64,000 nt of DNA from Kiloniellales bacterium (GCA_030066685.1 JASJBF010000051.1:104716-168715), one strand, 5' to 3'. Positions 37,401 to 47,182 are shown, counted from the stretch's first letter. Made by a program: numbers and translations. Notes: generated by a model from the sequence alone, not told the origin.

Positions 37401-38274
37401 CGAGGATCAAGACACGGCCGAGCGCCGTGCCGCCTGCCGCGTCTTCGGCGCCAAGCCCGGGGCCTACGGCGCCGGCCTGCAGGCGCTGATCGACGAGCGC
37501 GGCTGGCGCGACGAGGCCGACCTGGCCCGGGCCTACGTCGCCTGGGGCGGCTACGCCTACGGCGACGGCGCGGCCGGACGGGCCGAGCACGCGCTCTTCG
37601 AGCGCCGCCTGGCCGGGGTCGAGGCCGTGGTCCACAATCAGGACAACCGCGAGCACGACCTGCTCGATTCCGACGACTACTACCAGTTCGAGGGCGGCCT
37701 GGCGGTCTCGGTGCGGCATTTGAGCGGCGCCGCACCCGTGGTCTATCACAACGACCACTCGCGCCCCGAAAGCCCGAAGGTGCGCCGCCTGGAGGAGGAG
37801 ATCGCCCGCGTCGTCCGCGCCCGCGTGGTCAACCCGAAGTGGATCCGCGGGGTCATGCGCCACGGCTACAAGGGCGCCTTCGAGATGGCCGCGACCGTCG
37901 ACTACCTCTTCGCCTTCGCGGCCACGGCACGGGCGGTCGGCGACCACCACTTCGACGCGGTCTATGAGGCCTATCTCGAAGACGACGACGTCCGGGATTT
38001 CCTGGAAGCGAACAACGCGGCGGCCCTCGGCGACATTGCGGCGCGCCTCATCGAGGCCCAGGAGCGGGGCCTCTGGCGCCCGAAGTCGAACTCGGCGCGC
38101 GGACACTTGGAGACTTTGGCGGCGGACAATGGAGTGCACCCCCATCCTAACCCTCCCCCACCAGGGGTGAGGGGACCAGAGCCAGGCGTCGGCGCCGCCA
38201 CTCCCTCCCCCTTGATGGGGGAGGGTGGGGTGGGGGTGGCACACCGGCCGAGAAGAACGGAACGCGACCCATGA
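34402..38274 (+). CDS. cobN: cobaltochelatase subunit CobN
   Basis: Large subunit of the ATP-dependent cobaltochelatase that inserts cobalt into hydrogenobyrinic diamide in the aerobic pathway (partners CobS and CobT are not in the window). The 1290 residues match CobN along most of the length, for example [56 protein letters not shown] and [20 protein letters not shown]. The usual protein ends near [10 protein letters not shown]; here residues from about 1246 on ([17 protein letters not shown] through RRTERDP) are encoded by a palindromic repeat. GGAGG lies upstream of the ATG, and the stop overlaps the cobO start (ATGA). Confidence 0.95.
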   Translation: MHLLQAQPGVIADGSEPVDLGQSPGEIVVLSAADTELAGLSTARAGFGDGFPSLRLANLMQLAHNFSVDLYVEKVIAGAKLVVVRLLGGVGYWPYGVEQIEAACREAGIPLALLPGDDQPDAELARRSTLSAEACHRLWQYGVQGGPDNARDFLAYAASLLGRDLDWQEPRPLPRAGVYRPPALSADPLALAGTQPVAAIVFYRALLQAGTTAPVDALAEALLAEGVSPLPIYCASLKEPVSAEIVARLLAEAGAGLVLNATGFAVGRPGKELGETPFDGVDGPVLQVVFSGGNLEAWRAGSQGLSARDIAMNVALPEVDGRILSRAVSFKAEARYDPLTETSVVTYAQVPDRIAFVAELAANWLKLRGTPPAERRLALVLANYPNRDGRIGNGVGLDSPAGTIEVLHALAGAGYAVEDIPPDGNALVAALQAGPTNAGIAGRTVREELSRPDYELFFGRLPPDLQEAVVARWGPPERDPFYLRRELDCGGFAIPVLRLGRVVVGLQPARGYNIDPAATYHDPDLVPPHGYFAFYAWLRETAGVHAIVHLGKHGNLEWLPGKALALSESCHPEAALGPLPHLYPFIVNDPGEGSQAKRRAQAVILDHLTPPLTRAESYGPLAELERLVDEYYEAAGVDPRRLELLSREILELSQRIGLDLDCGIAPEDDEAAALGKLDNHLCELKELQIRDGLHVFGVSPRDGQLTDLLVALTRLPRGDGRGGGASLIRALAADLGLGDFDPLDCELGAAWAGRKPTALQADGAWRSNGDTVERLEALAQALVAGRSKPGATWQSTAAVLETIAQDLRPRVEACGPAEIESLLAGLDGRFVAPGPSGAPTRGRPDVLPTGRNFYSVDTRTVPTPAAWQLGWASAARLLERHRQEQGEWPRALALSAWGTANMRTGGDDIAQALALLGVKPQWEQASGRVVGFEVLPLSVLGRPRVDVTFRISGFFRDAFPAQVDLLDSAIRAVAALDEPEAENPLAARVGRDAAALRGQGEDQDTAERRAACRVFGAKPGAYGAGLQALIDERGWRDEADLARAYVAWGGYAYGDGAAGRAEHALFERRLAGVEAVVHNQDNREHDLLDSDDYYQFEGGLAVSVRHLSGAAPVVYHNDHSRPESPKVRRLEEEIARVVRARVVNPKWIRGVMRHGYKGAFEMAATVDYLFAFAATARAVGDHHFDAVYEAYLEDDDVRDFLEANNAAALGDIAARLIEAQERGLWRPKSNSARGHLETLAADNGVHPHPNPPPPGVRGPEPGVGAATPSPLMGEGGVGVAHRPRRTERDP
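38137..38240. repeat. type B palindromic repeat read as the cobN C-terminus
   Basis: CACCCCCATCC at the left end and GGGTGGGGTGGGGGTG at the right end enclose hairpins CCCTCCCCCACCAGGGGTGAGGG-like and CCCTCCCCCTTGATGGGGGAGGG-like. The whole unit lies within the open frame of cobN and adds about 35 residues rich in Pro and Gly. Confidence 0.8.
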
Positions 38275-38909
38275 CCGACGACCTGACCGAAGACGAGATC
38301 AACGCCCGGGCCAACGAGAAGGCGCGCAAGCGCAAGGCGGCGCGGGACAGGATGCTGGCCGACAAGACCGTCGAGAAGGGCCTGCTGATCGTCCACACCG
38401 GCAAGGGCAAGGGCAAGTCGACGGCGGCCTTCGGCCTGGTCTTCCGGGCCCTGGGCAATGGGATGCGGGTCGGCATCGTCCAGTTCGTCAAGGGCAAGTG
38501 GGAGACCGGCGAGCGCCACGCCCTGGAGCGCTTCGCCGACCAGGTCGAGGTCCACACCATGGGAGAAGGCTTCTCCTGGGACACCCAGGACCGGGCCCGC
38601 GACATCCGCGCTGCCCAGGCGGCCTGGGCCAAGTCGCAGGAGCTGATCGAGGCCTGCCGTGGGCCCGAGCCCAAATTCGATCTTCTCCTTTTCGACGAGA
38701 TCAACATCCCGCTGCGCTACGACCACCTGCCGCTGGACGAGGTGGTCGCGGTGCTGAAGGCCAGGCCGCCGGGGCTCCACGTCGTGGTCACCGGCCGCAA
38801 CGCCAAGCCCGAGCTGATCGAGGCCGCCGACCTGGTGACCGAGATGACCCAGGTCAAGCACCCCTTCCGCGAGCAGAACGTCAGGGCCCAGAGGGGCATC
38901 GAGTTTTGA
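38271..38909 (+). CDS. cobO: corrinoid adenosyltransferase (cob(I)alamin)
   Basis: Transfers the 5'-deoxyadenosyl group from ATP to Co(I) corrinoids. The 212-residue protein is the CobA/CobO/BtuR type, with P-loop [29 protein letters not shown] and [17 protein letters not shown], and the tail [16 protein letters not shown]. It overlaps the cobN stop and the cobQ start, so the three are translationally coupled. Confidence 0.97.
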   Translation: MTDDLTEDEINARANEKARKRKAARDRMLADKTVEKGLLIVHTGKGKGKSTAAFGLVFRALGNGMRVGIVQFVKGKWETGERHALERFADQVEVHTMGEGFSWDTQDRARDIRAAQAAWAKSQELIEACRGPEPKFDLLLFDEINIPLRYDHLPLDEVVAVLKARPPGLHVVVTGRNAKPELIEAADLVTEMTQVKHPFREQNVRAQRGIEF

Positions 38910-40378
38910 CGGCTCAACGGGCCGTGATGCTGCAGGGCACCGGCTCGGACGTCGGCAAGTCGCTGCTGGTCGCCGGGCTCTGCCGGGCCTTCACGAGGCG
39001 CGGCCTGACGGTGCGGCCCTTCAAGCCGCAGAACATGTCCAACAACGCCGCGGTGACGGCGGAGGGCGGCGAGATCGGCCGCGCCCAGGCCTTGCAGGCG
39101 CGCGCCTGCGGCGTGGCGCCGGCGATCGACATGAACCCGGTGCTGCTCAAGCCCCAGAGCGAGGTCGGCGCCCAGGTCGTGGTCCAGGGCCGGGTCTGGG
39201 GCAAGGCCAAGGCGCGGGACTACCAGGCGCTCAAGCCGGAGCTACTGCCCAAGGTCCTGGAGTCCTTCGCCCGGATCTCGGCCGAGGCCGAGCTGGTCCT
39301 GGTCGAAGGCGCCGGCAGCCCGGCCGAGGTCAACCTGCGCAAGGGCGATATCGCCAACATGGGCTTCGCCGCGGCCGCCGACCTGCCGGTGGTCCTGGTC
39401 GGCGACATCGACCGCGGCGGCGTCATCGCCAGCCTGGTCGGCACCTGGACCCTGCTGCCCGAGGCCGAGCGGGCGCGCCTGGCCGGCTACATCGTCAACA
39501 AGTTCCGCGGCGACGTCTCGCTCTTCGACTCGGGCCTGGAGATCATCACCCGCGAGACCGGGCTTCAGAGCCTGGGCGTCGTGCCCTGGTTCGCCGAGGC
39601 GTCCCGGTTGCCGGCCGAGGACGCGGTCGCCGTCCAGCGCGGCGGCGCCAGCGTAGAGGGCGCGATCAAAGTCGCCGTGCCGGTGCTGTCGCGCATCGCC
39701 AACTTTGACGACCTCGATCCCCTGATCGCCGAGCCCGACGTCGCCGTCGACTTCGTCGAGCCCGGCCGCGCCCTGCCGGGCGACGCCGACCTGGTGGTGC
39801 TGCCCGGCTCCAAGGCGACCCTGGCCGACCTGTCGGTCCTGCGCCGCGAGGGCTGGGACCTCGACCTGAGGGCGCACCTGCGCCGCGGCGGCCAGGTGCT
39901 GGGCCTCTGCGGCGGCTACCAGATGCTCGGCCGCAAGCTGCGCGACCCCGAGGGCATCGAGGGCCTGCCCGGCTCGGCCGAGGGCCTGGGCCTGCTCGAC
40001 CTCGAGACCGAGCTCGCCGGCGACAAGACCCTGACCGAGGCCGCTGGCGAGGAGGTCGCCAGCGGTGAAGCCGTCCGCGGCTACGAGATGCACATCGGCA
40101 TCACCCGCGGCCCGGCCCTGGGGCAGCCGCTGCTGCGCCTCCGCGGCCGCGACGAGGGCGCTGTTTCGGCCGACGGCAAGGTCGCCGGCTGCTACCTCCA
40201 CGGCCTCTTCGCCGCCGACGGCTTCCGCCACGCCTTCCTCGCCCGCCTCAAGGCCCGCGCCGAAAGCGGCCTCGCCTACGAGGCCGAAATCGAACGGATC
40301 CTCGACGAGCTGGCCGACCACCTGGAAGCGAATCTTAACCTGAATCGCATATCTCGGATTGCAGGCTCGGCTTTCTGA
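38906..40378 (+). CDS. cobQ: cobyric acid synthase
   Basis: Amidates four carboxylates of adenosylcobyrinic diamide. The 490-residue protein has the DTBS-like ATP-binding start [19 protein letters not shown] and a class I glutaminase half with the nucleophile motif [11 protein letters not shown]. The final His lies in the CYLHGLFA motif. I start it at TTG 38906, which overlaps the cobO stop codon (the product then begins (M)[13 protein letters not shown], matching family length, with AGAGGGG upstream); an ATG at 38927 would remove seven residues but keep the P-loop. Confidence 0.95.
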   Translation: MTAQRAVMLQGTGSDVGKSLLVAGLCRAFTRRGLTVRPFKPQNMSNNAAVTAEGGEIGRAQALQARACGVAPAIDMNPVLLKPQSEVGAQVVVQGRVWGKAKARDYQALKPELLPKVLESFARISAEAELVLVEGAGSPAEVNLRKGDIANMGFAAAADLPVVLVGDIDRGGVIASLVGTWTLLPEAERARLAGYIVNKFRGDVSLFDSGLEIITRETGLQSLGVVPWFAEASRLPAEDAVAVQRGGASVEGAIKVAVPVLSRIANFDDLDPLIAEPDVAVDFVEPGRALPGDADLVVLPGSKATLADLSVLRREGWDLDLRAHLRRGGQVLGLCGGYQMLGRKLRDPEGIEGLPGSAEGLGLLDLETELAGDKTLTEAAGEEVASGEAVRGYEMHIGITRGPALGQPLLRLRGRDEGAVSADGKVAGCYLHGLFAADGFRHAFLARLKARAESGLAYEAEIERILDELADHLEANLNLNRISRIAGSAF

Positions 40379-40411
40379 GCCCGGCGCCACTTCCGAAGGA
40401 GATCCAGGGCG

Positions 40412-40960
40412 ATGCAGGTGGAGGTTCCTCTCTCGGCGGACGATATCAAACAGTGCCGCGTCAGGCTTCGAGATGGCGGGCTGTTGCGGCCAGGCCTGGG
40501 GGCCTTTGCCCAGGGCGGTCTTGCCGGAGGCCTGTTCCTGATGGTCGGCGGCGTGACTCTGATCGCGCCCGAGGTCTTCGGCGGAGCCGTGTCGCTCCTT
40601 GATAGGATGGATGTCCTGCTGGTTTTTGCCGGCGGCCTTCTCGCGGTCCTTTCGCTCCTTTGGCTCTGGCATGGGGACAACGCCTCCGTGCCGTTGGTCC
40701 CGGGCTCGCCGGGCCAGAGGCTGCGACTCGATGTCTCCGCGGAAGGCGTGACGCTCCAATCCGCACCGGATGCCTGGGACCTGCCCTGGACGCAACTGAC
40801 GACCGTCGAGGAGGACGACGGCTACGTCATTTTTCGCCTGAGGAGCGGTAGAGCCGTGATCCTTCCCAAACGGGCCTTTGCCTCCGCGGAGGCTTGCCGC
40901 GCTTTCGTCGACGAGGCCAAGGCCTCGGCCAAGCGAAGCAGGATCGCCACTGCGTCATGA
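40412..40960 (+). CDS. YcxB-like membrane protein, unknown function
   Basis: A 182-residue protein with GAAGGAGA upstream of its ATG. Two hydrophobic helices (about 32-50 and 68-86) are separated by a short loop. After them comes a soluble C-terminal domain with VSAEGVTLQSAPDAWDLPWTQL and VILPKRAFAS, a pattern like the YcxB family. Its stop codon overlaps the ATG of the next gene (ATGA). No link to cobalamin synthesis is evident. Confidence 0.7.
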   Translation: MQVEVPLSADDIKQCRVRLRDGGLLRPGLGAFAQGGLAGGLFLMVGGVTLIAPEVFGGAVSLLDRMDVLLVFAGGLLAVLSLLWLWHGDNASVPLVPGSPGQRLRLDVSAEGVTLQSAPDAWDLPWTQLTTVEEDDGYVIFRLRSGRAVILPKRAFASAEACRAFVDEAKASAKRSRIATAS

Positions 40961-41286
40961 AACCTCGGATCATGTACATCGAGTACAAGGGTGATGGGAT
41001 CAGCGGCCCGGCCCGGATCGGGCGCGTGAGCTTCTCAAGGACCGGACGCTCGCTCTACTACAGGGGCACGACCCTGCACCCGATCCAAGGCTACAAGGCC
41101 AACCATGCGGATTCAGAGACCGGCGAGCGGTATTGGGTCTCCGGTTGCCGCAAGGACGGCAACGACACGCTCTATCCGGGCGTCGTCGAGGTCGACGAGG
41201 ACGTCCGCGAGGAGTACTGGACCGAGATCCGCGAGCAGCCCGAGAACAAGCACCTGACCCGCTTCCGCTCGCCCGGCAAGCACTGA
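40957..41286 (+). CDS. conserved hypothetical protein
   Basis: A 109-residue soluble protein beginning MKPRIMYIEYKGDGISGPAR and ending HLTRFRSPGKH. The internal text (TGERYWVSGCRKDGNDTLYPG, VEVDEDVREEYWTEIR) is conserved in many proteobacteria where it has no assigned role; it is sometimes wrongly named deoxyxylulose-phosphate synthase. It is coupled by ATGA overlap to the YcxB-like gene. I do not assign a function. Confidence 0.78.
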   Translation: MKPRIMYIEYKGDGISGPARIGRVSFSRTGRSLYYRGTTLHPIQGYKANHADSETGERYWVSGCRKDGNDTLYPGVVEVDEDVREEYWTEIREQPENKHLTRFRSPGKH

Positions 41287-41290
41287 GAGG

Positions 41291-41866
41291 CTATGTCGCC
41301 CGGCGCCGGAACCAGGTCCAGATCGGCGGCGGCAGGCGGCCGCCGCGGCCCAGGCCTTTCAGCAGCCAGCCGACAAAGGCCAGGGCGATGCCGCCGCCGA
41401 AGAGGGTGCCCGGAATGATCAGGTCCGAGAGCTCCGGAGTCCGCCGGTAGTCGCTGGGGTCCTCGGGGTCGATGAGCAGGGGCAGGCTGTCGCCGGGCTG
41501 CAGCTTGCGGCCCTGATACCGGCTGATCTCGGTCCAGATTCGCCGCCCCTTTCCTTCCGGATCCGTGAACAGCAGATGCGTGCGGACATGCTCCCGGGTG
41601 CGGTAGGCCCGCTTGGGATTGGCCGCCTTGATCTCCGCGGCGGCGGTGCAGTCCATGGGGTCGCTGGTCTCGGAGGACTTTCCGCCGGACTTCCAGGTCA
41701 GGGTGCAGAGCCGCTCGACCTCCAGGACCCGCGCCTCGACCTCGGTTGCCGAAAGGAAGAAAGTCGCCTCGTAGATCGTGATCGCCAGGGTGGCCGGCGG
41801 AAAGATGACGCCCAGCCAGAAGCAGGTGCTCCCGATCCTGTAGATGAAGTACTTGATGAAGCTCAT
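41291..41866 (-). CDS. DUF3592-like membrane protein
   Basis: A 191-residue protein with one N-terminal helix (FWLGVIFPPATLAITIYEATFF), a periplasmic domain with two Cys (LCTLTW, PMDCTAA) and a second C-terminal helix (LIIPGTLFGGGIALAFVGWLL). The order resembles DUF3592 proteins (VEARVLEVE, then QPGDSLPLLIDPEDPSDYR). It is convergent with the hypothetical gene, only 4 bases away. Confidence 0.68.
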   Translation of the reverse strand: MSFIKYFIYRIGSTCFWLGVIFPPATLAITIYEATFFLSATEVEARVLEVERLCTLTWKSGGKSSETSDPMDCTAAAEIKAANPKRAYRTREHVRTHLLFTDPEGKGRRIWTEISRYQGRKLQPGDSLPLLIDPEDPSDYRRTPELSDLIIPGTLFGGGIALAFVGWLLKGLGRGGRLPPPIWTWFRRRAT

Positions 41867-42132
41867 TCTGCGCGCCGCGATTTCGCCCTGCCGTCCGAGA
41901 CGTGTTGTGCCGCGGCCGGCTTAATTTTCGCTGAAAGCTTGTGGCGGGTCGCGGTTCTTCGCCATCGCCACCCTCGGGCCTTGCACTCCATGGCCCTCAG
42001 CCGCCCGGCGTGCCGCCGGAGCGGGCGGCATTTTGGCGCCTTTTGCAGCTGCGACGGCCGCGCAGGACTTTTCCGGTGGGACTCCCGATTCCGTTCCGGC
42101 TAGGCTGTCGCCCTGCACGAGGGAGGCATCAC

Positions 42133-42978
42133 ATGAAACGTCTGTTCATCCTGGTTTTCCTGACCGCGGCGGCCCTGTCGACGCAGGCCGTGGCGCAGAC
42201 CCTGGAGCGGGTGCGCGACACCGGCGTCTTCAAGATCGGCTTTCGCGAGGACGCGGCGCCGTTTTCCTACAAGAACACGCTGGGCGAGGCCTCGGGCTAC
42301 GCTGTCGATCTCTGCCGCCAGGTTGCCGCGGACCTGAAGGCGGAACTCGGGCTGGACAGCATCGAGGTCGCCTACGTGCCGGTGACGGCGAAGAACCGCT
42401 TCGAAGCGGTCCAGCAGGCCAAGGTCGACATCCTCTGCGGCCCGACCTCGGTCACCTTCTCCCGCCGCGAGCTGGTCGATTTCTCGATCTTCACCTTCGC
42501 CGACGGCGCGAGCGTGCTCTACCAGGCCGGCGGCCCGAAGACCTTCGAGGAACTTGCCGGCAAGAAGGTCGGCGTGCACGGCGGCACGACCACCGAGATC
42601 GCGCTCAACAACACCTTGAAGGAGCTCTCGCTGGATGCGGAGGTCGTGCCGGTGGCCGACCATGCGGACGGCCTGGCCAAGCTGGAGCAGGGCGACATCT
42701 CGGCCTATTTCGCCGACCAGGCGATCCTGCTCTATCTGGCCGCCGGCAGCGCCGCGCCGGAGAAGCTGCGGCTGTCGAACCGCCACTTCACCAACGAGCC
42801 CTACGCCCTGGCGCTGCAGCGCGGGGACAACGACTTCCGGCTCCTGGTCGACCGCTCGATCAGCCGGCTCTACCGCTCGGGCAAGATCGTCCAGATCTTC
42901 AAGAACGCCTTCGGCGGCAGCGCCGCGCCGAGCGATCCCTTGAAGCTGCTCTACGCGGTGCACCGCATCCCGGAATGA
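42133..42978 (+). CDS. amino-acid-type ABC transporter substrate-binding protein
   Basis: Periplasmic binding protein family 3, 281 residues, with a signal peptide (MKRLFILVFLTAAALSTQAV, cut after QA). The mature start TLERVRDTGVFKIGFREDAAPFSYKN and the carboxylate-binding segment FSRRELVDFSIFTF are typical of polar amino-acid binders (glutamate/aspartate type). I chose the ATG at 42133, seven bases after GGGAGG. No permease adjoins; the amino-acid ATPase at 56059-56808 might belong to the same system, but this is speculative. Confidence 0.88.
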   Translation: MKRLFILVFLTAAALSTQAVAQTLERVRDTGVFKIGFREDAAPFSYKNTLGEASGYAVDLCRQVAADLKAELGLDSIEVAYVPVTAKNRFEAVQQAKVDILCGPTSVTFSRRELVDFSIFTFADGASVLYQAGGPKTFEELAGKKVGVHGGTTTEIALNNTLKELSLDAEVVPVADHADGLAKLEQGDISAYFADQAILLYLAAGSAAPEKLRLSNRHFTNEPYALALQRGDNDFRLLVDRSISRLYRSGKIVQIFKNAFGGSAAPSDPLKLLYAVHRIPE

Positions 42979-42981
42979 CGC

Positions 42982-43968
42982 TCAGACGGCGGTCATCAGC
43001 ACCATGACCGCCAGCACCGCGCCGGCGCGCAGGTAGAGGGCCAGGGCGGCGTTGATGTCTTGGGCGGTCAGGTTGCTGCGGCCGTCGCCCATCCAGGCGT
43101 CCTCGACCCGCTGGCCGCCGTAGCGCCGCGGCCCGGCCAGGGCGAAGCCGAGAGCGCCGGCGACCGCTGCCTCCTGCCAGCCGGCGTTGGGCGAACGGTG
43201 CTTCGGCGCGTCGCGCACCAGGGTCCGCCAGGCCCGGCCGGCGTCGGCGTCCTTCTGGAAGACCGCGGCCAGGACCAGGATCAGCCCGCTCAGCCGCGCC
43301 GGGATCCAGTTCGCGGTGTCGTCGATGCGCGCCGACGCCTTGCCGAAGGAATCGTGGCGCGGGGTCCGGTGGCCGATCATGGAATCCAGGGTGTTGATCG
43401 CCTTGTAGGCGCAGAGCCCCGGCAGGCCGAGCAGCAGATACCAGAAAGCCGGCGCGACCACCCCGTCGGAGAAGTTCTCGGCCAGGCTCTCGACCGCCGC
43501 CCGGGCGACTCCAGCCTCGTCCAGGCTCTCGGGATCGCGGCCGACGATGTGGGCCACGGCGGCGCGGCCCTCGGCCAGGCTGCCGGCCAGCGCGACGGCG
43601 ACCGCGCGGGCGTGGTCGAAGAGCGAGCGGTAGGCGATCAGGGTGCTGGCCAGGATCGCCTCGAGCAGCCAGCCGCCGCCGATCCCGCCCAGGATCCACG
43701 ACAGGGCCCAGCCGAGCCCGAAGGCGCCGCCGGCGATCCCCAGGGCGACCAGCAGGCCGCGCTGCAGGCGCTCCGAGCGTCGGCCGCCCTCCCGGTTGAA
43801 GCGCTCCTCGGCCCAGCCGATCGCGCGGCCGAGCAGCGCCACGGGATGCGGGACGGCGCGGTAAAGCCAGGGCGGGTCGCCCAGGATGGCGTCGAGCGCG
43901 ATGGCGACGAGGAGAATCATCGCGAGGTCGCCGCCGAAGGGCAGGCCCAGTGTGTCGGCCAGCAGCAT
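42982..43968 (-). CDS. cobD: adenosylcobinamide-phosphate synthase (CbiB/CobD)
   Basis: Membrane enzyme of 328 residues that attaches (R)-1-amino-2-propanol (or its phosphate) to adenosylcobyric acid. Several hydrophobic helices are present and the family motifs are clear: LDAILGDPPWLYRAVPHPVALLGR, RAAVESLAENFSDGVVAPAFWYL, and INTLDSMIGHRTPRHDSFGKASARIDDTANW in parts. The start is ATG 43968; the frame continues upstream without family sequence. It is on the strand opposite to its cob neighbours. Confidence 0.94.
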   Translation of the reverse strand: MLLADTLGLPFGGDLAMILLVAIALDAILGDPPWLYRAVPHPVALLGRAIGWAEERFNREGGRRSERLQRGLLVALGIAGGAFGLGWALSWILGGIGGGWLLEAILASTLIAYRSLFDHARAVAVALAGSLAEGRAAVAHIVGRDPESLDEAGVARAAVESLAENFSDGVVAPAFWYLLLGLPGLCAYKAINTLDSMIGHRTPRHDSFGKASARIDDTANWIPARLSGLILVLAAVFQKDADAGRAWRTLVRDAPKHRSPNAGWQEAAVAGALGFALAGPRRYGGQRVEDAWMGDGRSNLTAQDINAALALYLRAGAVLAVMVLMTAV

Positions 43969-44114
43969 GGGGCGCAGAGTGAGCGGCGCCGCGGGCCGGG
44001 TCAACGGCGCTCTCCGTAACCTTTCCCGGGCCCTTCTGCAGCCTTGTGGGGGCAGGGGCGGCGCCGTAACGTGGCCGGCGAGCGGGGCGGTCTGACGGGA
44101 GGGACTCGAAGCAG

Positions 44115-45152
44115 ATGGACAAGATCGGCGTGATGGTTTGCGGCCACGGCAGCCGCGATCCCGATGCGATCCGGGAGTTCGAGAGCGTCGCGCGCGGCAT
44201 CGAGGCGCGCCTGCCGCAATACGACGTCGAGAGCGGCTTCCTGGAGTTCGCCCGACCGGTGATCCGCGACGGCCTGGACGCGCTGCGTGCACGCGGCTGC
44301 GGCCGGATCCTGGCGGTGCCCGGCATGCTCTTCGCCGCCGGTCACGCCAAGAACGACATCCCCTCGGTGCTCAACACCTACCAGGCCCAGCACCCCGGCC
44401 TGCAGATCGACTACGGCCGCGAGTTGGCCATCGATCCGCTGCTGCTGCGCGCCGCCGGCGACCGGGTCCGCGCCGCCCTGGAGTCGGCCGGCGGCGAGGT
44501 GCCGCTGCACGAGACCCTGCTCTGCGTGGTCGGGCGCGGCGCCTCGGACCCCGACGCCAACTCCAACGTGACCAAGGTCATGCGGCTGCTCTGGGAGGGC
44601 TTCGGCTTCGGCTGGGGCGAGACCGCCTATTCCGGCGTCACCTTTCCGCTGGTCGAGCCGGGCCTGGAGCATGCCGCCAAACTGGGCTACCGCCGCATCG
44701 TGGTCTTTCCCTACTTCCTCTTCACCGGGGTCCTGGTGAAGCGGATCTACGACGCCACGGACGCCGTGGCGGCGCGGCATCCGGAGATCGACTTCGTCAA
44801 GGCTTCCTACCTCAACGACCACCCTGCCGTCCTGGACGCCTTCGCCGCGCGGGTCGAGGAGATCCTGACCGGCGAGAACACCATGAACTGCAAGCTCTGC
44901 AAGTACCGGGCCCAGGTCCTGGGCTTCGAGGCCGAGGTCGGGCTGCCCCAGGAAAGCCACCACCACCACGTTGAAGGCATCGGCACCGACGCCGACGAGG
45001 CGGCCGGCCACGGACATCACCATCACCACGATCATGATCATGGCCACAGACATGACCACGCGCAGGGCCACGACCACGGCCACCACCACCATCCCTATCC
45101 CCACGCCGACCACCCGCACGGCCCGCGCTCGATGAAGAAGGCGGCGGGCTGA
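44115..45152 (+). CDS. cbiX: sirohydrochlorin cobaltochelatase CbiX, long His-tailed form
   Basis: Inserts cobalt into sirohydrochlorin at the start of the anaerobic (early-cobalt) pathway. The 345-residue protein has two tandem CbiX repeats: residues 1-125 (VMVCGHGSRDPDAIREFE, catalytic His-11) and 126-250 (LLCVVGRGASDPDANSNVTK). A tail follows with a CKLCKY metal motif (about residue 260) and a long His-rich segment (HGHHHHHDHDHGHRHDH and more) to near the end. The tail is likely a metal store or sensor. This gene shares the locus with cobN of the late-cobalt pathway, which is odd. Confidence 0.93.
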   Translation: MDKIGVMVCGHGSRDPDAIREFESVARGIEARLPQYDVESGFLEFARPVIRDGLDALRARGCGRILAVPGMLFAAGHAKNDIPSVLNTYQAQHPGLQIDYGRELAIDPLLLRAAGDRVRAALESAGGEVPLHETLLCVVGRGASDPDANSNVTKVMRLLWEGFGFGWGETAYSGVTFPLVEPGLEHAAKLGYRRIVVFPYFLFTGVLVKRIYDATDAVAARHPEIDFVKASYLNDHPAVLDAFAARVEEILTGENTMNCKLCKYRAQVLGFEAEVGLPQESHHHHVEGIGTDADEAAGHGHHHHHDHDHGHRHDHAQGHDHGHHHHPYPHADHPHGPRSMKKAAG

Positions 45153-45159
45153 CCTACCG

Positions 45160-45966
45160 ATGTCGGATGCACCGAGAGCCACCCCCCTCCCAACCTCCCC
45201 CCATCAAGGGGGGAGGGGCCCGAAGGTGCGGTCCGCACAATCCCCCTCCCCCTCGATGGGGGAGGGGCGCGAATGCGCGGCGCTACGCGCGGGTGGGGGT
45301 GGAACACAGGCGTCCGACAAGAGCAACACAAACGTTGAGCCTCAGCCCTTCGACTACCTGCGCGACCCGGCGGAGATCACCCGCCGCTCCTTCGCCATCG
45401 TCGAGGCCGAGGCCGAGCTGTCCCGCCTGCCCGAGCCCCTGCGGCCGGTCGCGCGGCGCCTGGTCCACGCCTGCGGCATGCCGGAGATCATCGACGACCT
45501 GGCCTGGGGCGGCCCGCTCGCCGAGACCGGCCGTCTCGCGTTGGAGGCCGGCGCGCCGGTCCTGGCCGACTGCCGCATGGTCGCCGAGGGCGTCACCCGC
45601 GCGCGCCTGCCCCGGAACAACGCGGTGCTCTGCACCCTCGGCGATCCGCGGGTGCCGGATCTCGCGCTGGAGCTCGGCACGACCCGCTCTGCGGCCGCGC
45701 TGGAGCTCTGGGGCGACGACCTGGCCGGCGCCGTCGTGGCGATCGGCAACGCGCCCACCGCGCTCTTCCGCCTGCTCGAGCTGCTCCAGGCCGGCGCGCC
45801 GCGGCCGGCGGTGATCCTCGGCTTCCCGGTCGGCTTCGTCGGCGCTGCGGAATCCAAAGAGGCGCTGATCGAAACGGCGGGCGAGCTGCCCTACCTGACC
45901 CTGCGCGGCCGGCGCGGCGGCTCGGCCCTGGCGGCGGCGGCGGTCAACGCCCTCGCCGCGGGGTGA
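45160..45966 (+). CDS. cobH: precorrin-8X methylmutase
   Basis: Moves the C11 methyl to C12, giving hydrogenobyrinic acid (CobH/CbiC). Residues from about 61 on are typical: FDYLRDPAEITRRSFAIVEAEAEL, VHACGMPEIIDDLAW, ADCRMVAEGVTRARLPRNN and GFPVGFVGAAESKEAL. The His of the active site is in VHACGMP. The first 50 residues or so are foreign: from residue 7 to 48 they are encoded by a palindromic repeat, and no in-frame start exists between the repeat and FDYLRD. The ATG at 45160 is therefore the best start. Total 268 residues, about 58 longer than usual. Confidence 0.92.
   Translation: MSDAPRATPLPTSPHQGGRGPKVRSAQSPSPSMGEGRECAALRAGGGGTQASDKSNTNVEPQPFDYLRDPAEITRRSFAIVEAEAELSRLPEPLRPVARRLVHACGMPEIIDDLAWGGPLAETGRLALEAGAPVLADCRMVAEGVTRARLPRNNAVLCTLGDPRVPDLALELGTTRSAAALELWGDDLAGAVVAIGNAPTALFRLLELLQAGAPRPAVILGFPVGFVGAAESKEALIETAGELPYLTLRGRRGGSALAAAAVNALAAG
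45178..45302. repeat. type B palindromic repeat read as the cobH amino terminus
   Basis: GCCACCCCCCTCC at the left and GGGTGGGGGTGG at the right enclose the hairpins CCTCCCCCCATCAAGGGGGGAGG-like (45197-45219) and CCCTCCCCCTCGATGGGGGAGGG-like. The element starts 18 bases inside the cobH open frame. Confidence 0.8.
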
Positions 45967-45976
45967 GGGCGCGCCC

Positions 45977-47182
45977 GTGGGCCCCTGGCTGTCCATCGTC
46001 GGGATCGGCGAGGATGGGCTCGACGGCCTCTCCGCCGCGGCCCTCGCCCTGGTCGCGCGCGCCGAGCTCTTGGTCGGCGGCGAACGTCACCTGGCGATGA
46101 TCCCGGAGGACGGCCGCCGGCGCATCGTCTGGCCGAAGCCGCTGCGCGCCGCCTTCGACGACATCGCGGCCTGCAAGCCCCGGCCGGTCTGTATCCTGGC
46201 GACGGGCGACCCGCTCTGCTTCGGCGTCGGCCGCATGCTCCTGCAGCGCTTTCCGGTCGCCGAGGTCGCGGTCCTGCCGGCGCCCTCGGCCTTCAGCCTG
46301 GCCTGCGCGCGCCTGGGCTGGAGCCTGCCGGACGTCGAGACCCTCACAGTCCACGGCCGCCCGGTCGCGGCCCTGCAGCCCTTCGTCCAGCCCGGCGCGC
46401 GCCTGCTGATCCTCAGCGCCGGCGCCGAGAGCCCGGCCGCGGTCGCGAGCCTGCTGCGCGAACGCGGCTACGGCCGCAGCGAGGTCACGGTGCTGGAGCA
46501 CCTTGGCGGCCCCGAGGAAAGCCTGCGGCGCGCCACCGCCGACGACTGGAAGGAGAGTTCGGTCGCCGAGCTCAACACCATCGCCGTCGACTGCCGCGCC
46601 GCGCCGGGCACGCCGCTGCGGCCGCGCAGCCCCGGACTGCCGGACGAGGCCTTCCGCCACGACGGCCAGCTCACCAAGCGCGAGGTCCGGGCCGCGACCC
46701 TGGCCGCCCTGGCACCGGTCCCGGGCCAGCGGCTCTGGGACGTCGGCGCCGGCTGCGGCTCGGTCGCCATCGAGTGGCTGCGGGCCGCGCCGCGCAGCGC
46801 GGCGGTCGCCGTCGAGCGCCGCGTGGACCGCCTGGCCCTGATCGCCGAGAACGCCCAGGCCCTGGGCGTGCCCCGGCTCGCGGTCGTCGAGGGCGAGGCG
46901 CCGGCGGCCCTGGCCGAGCTCGAACCGCCCGACGCCGTCTTCCTCGGCGGCGGGGCCACCGCCCCGGGCGTCTTCGAGGCTTGCTGGGCGGCGCTGCGCC
47001 CCGGCGGCCGGCTGGTCGCCAACGTCGTCACCCTGGAGGGCGAGGCGGCATTGCTGCGCTGGCGCCAGGAGGTCGGCGGCGAACTGACGCGCATCGCGGT
47101 GTCCCGGGCCGAACCGGTCGGCGGTTTCCTCGGCTGGCGGCCGCTGATGCCGGTCACCCAGTTCGCGGCGGTGAAGTCGTGA
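45977..47182 (+). CDS. cobL: precorrin-6B C5,15-methyltransferase (decarboxylating), CbiE-CbiT fusion
   Basis: Methylates C5 and C15 and decarboxylates the C12 acetate. The 401-residue protein is the fused CobL type: a CbiE tetrapyrrole-methylase domain (about 1-205, WLSIVGIGEDGLDGLSAAAL, ATGDPLCFGVGRML) and a CbiT Rossmann methyltransferase domain (about 225-400, LWDVGAGCGSVAIEWLRAAP for SAM). The start is GTG 45977; the cobI GTG overlaps its stop codon. Confidence 0.95.
   Translation: MGPWLSIVGIGEDGLDGLSAAALALVARAELLVGGERHLAMIPEDGRRRIVWPKPLRAAFDDIAACKPRPVCILATGDPLCFGVGRMLLQRFPVAEVAVLPAPSAFSLACARLGWSLPDVETLTVHGRPVAALQPFVQPGARLLILSAGAESPAAVASLLRERGYGRSEVTVLEHLGGPEESLRRATADDWKESSVAELNTIAVDCRAAPGTPLRPRSPGLPDEAFRHDGQLTKREVRAATLAALAPVPGQRLWDVGAGCGSVAIEWLRAAPRSAAVAVERRVDRLALIAENAQALGVPRLAVVEGEAPAALAELEPPDAVFLGGGATAPGVFEACWAALRPGGRLVANVVTLEGEAALLRWRQEVGGELTRIAVSRAEPVGGFLGWRPLMPVTQFAAVKS

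Noticed and set aside
35865..37967. 700-codon frame overlapping cobN in another phase
   Set aside because: Extreme Arg/Pro/Gly content and full overlap with the conserved cobN frame.
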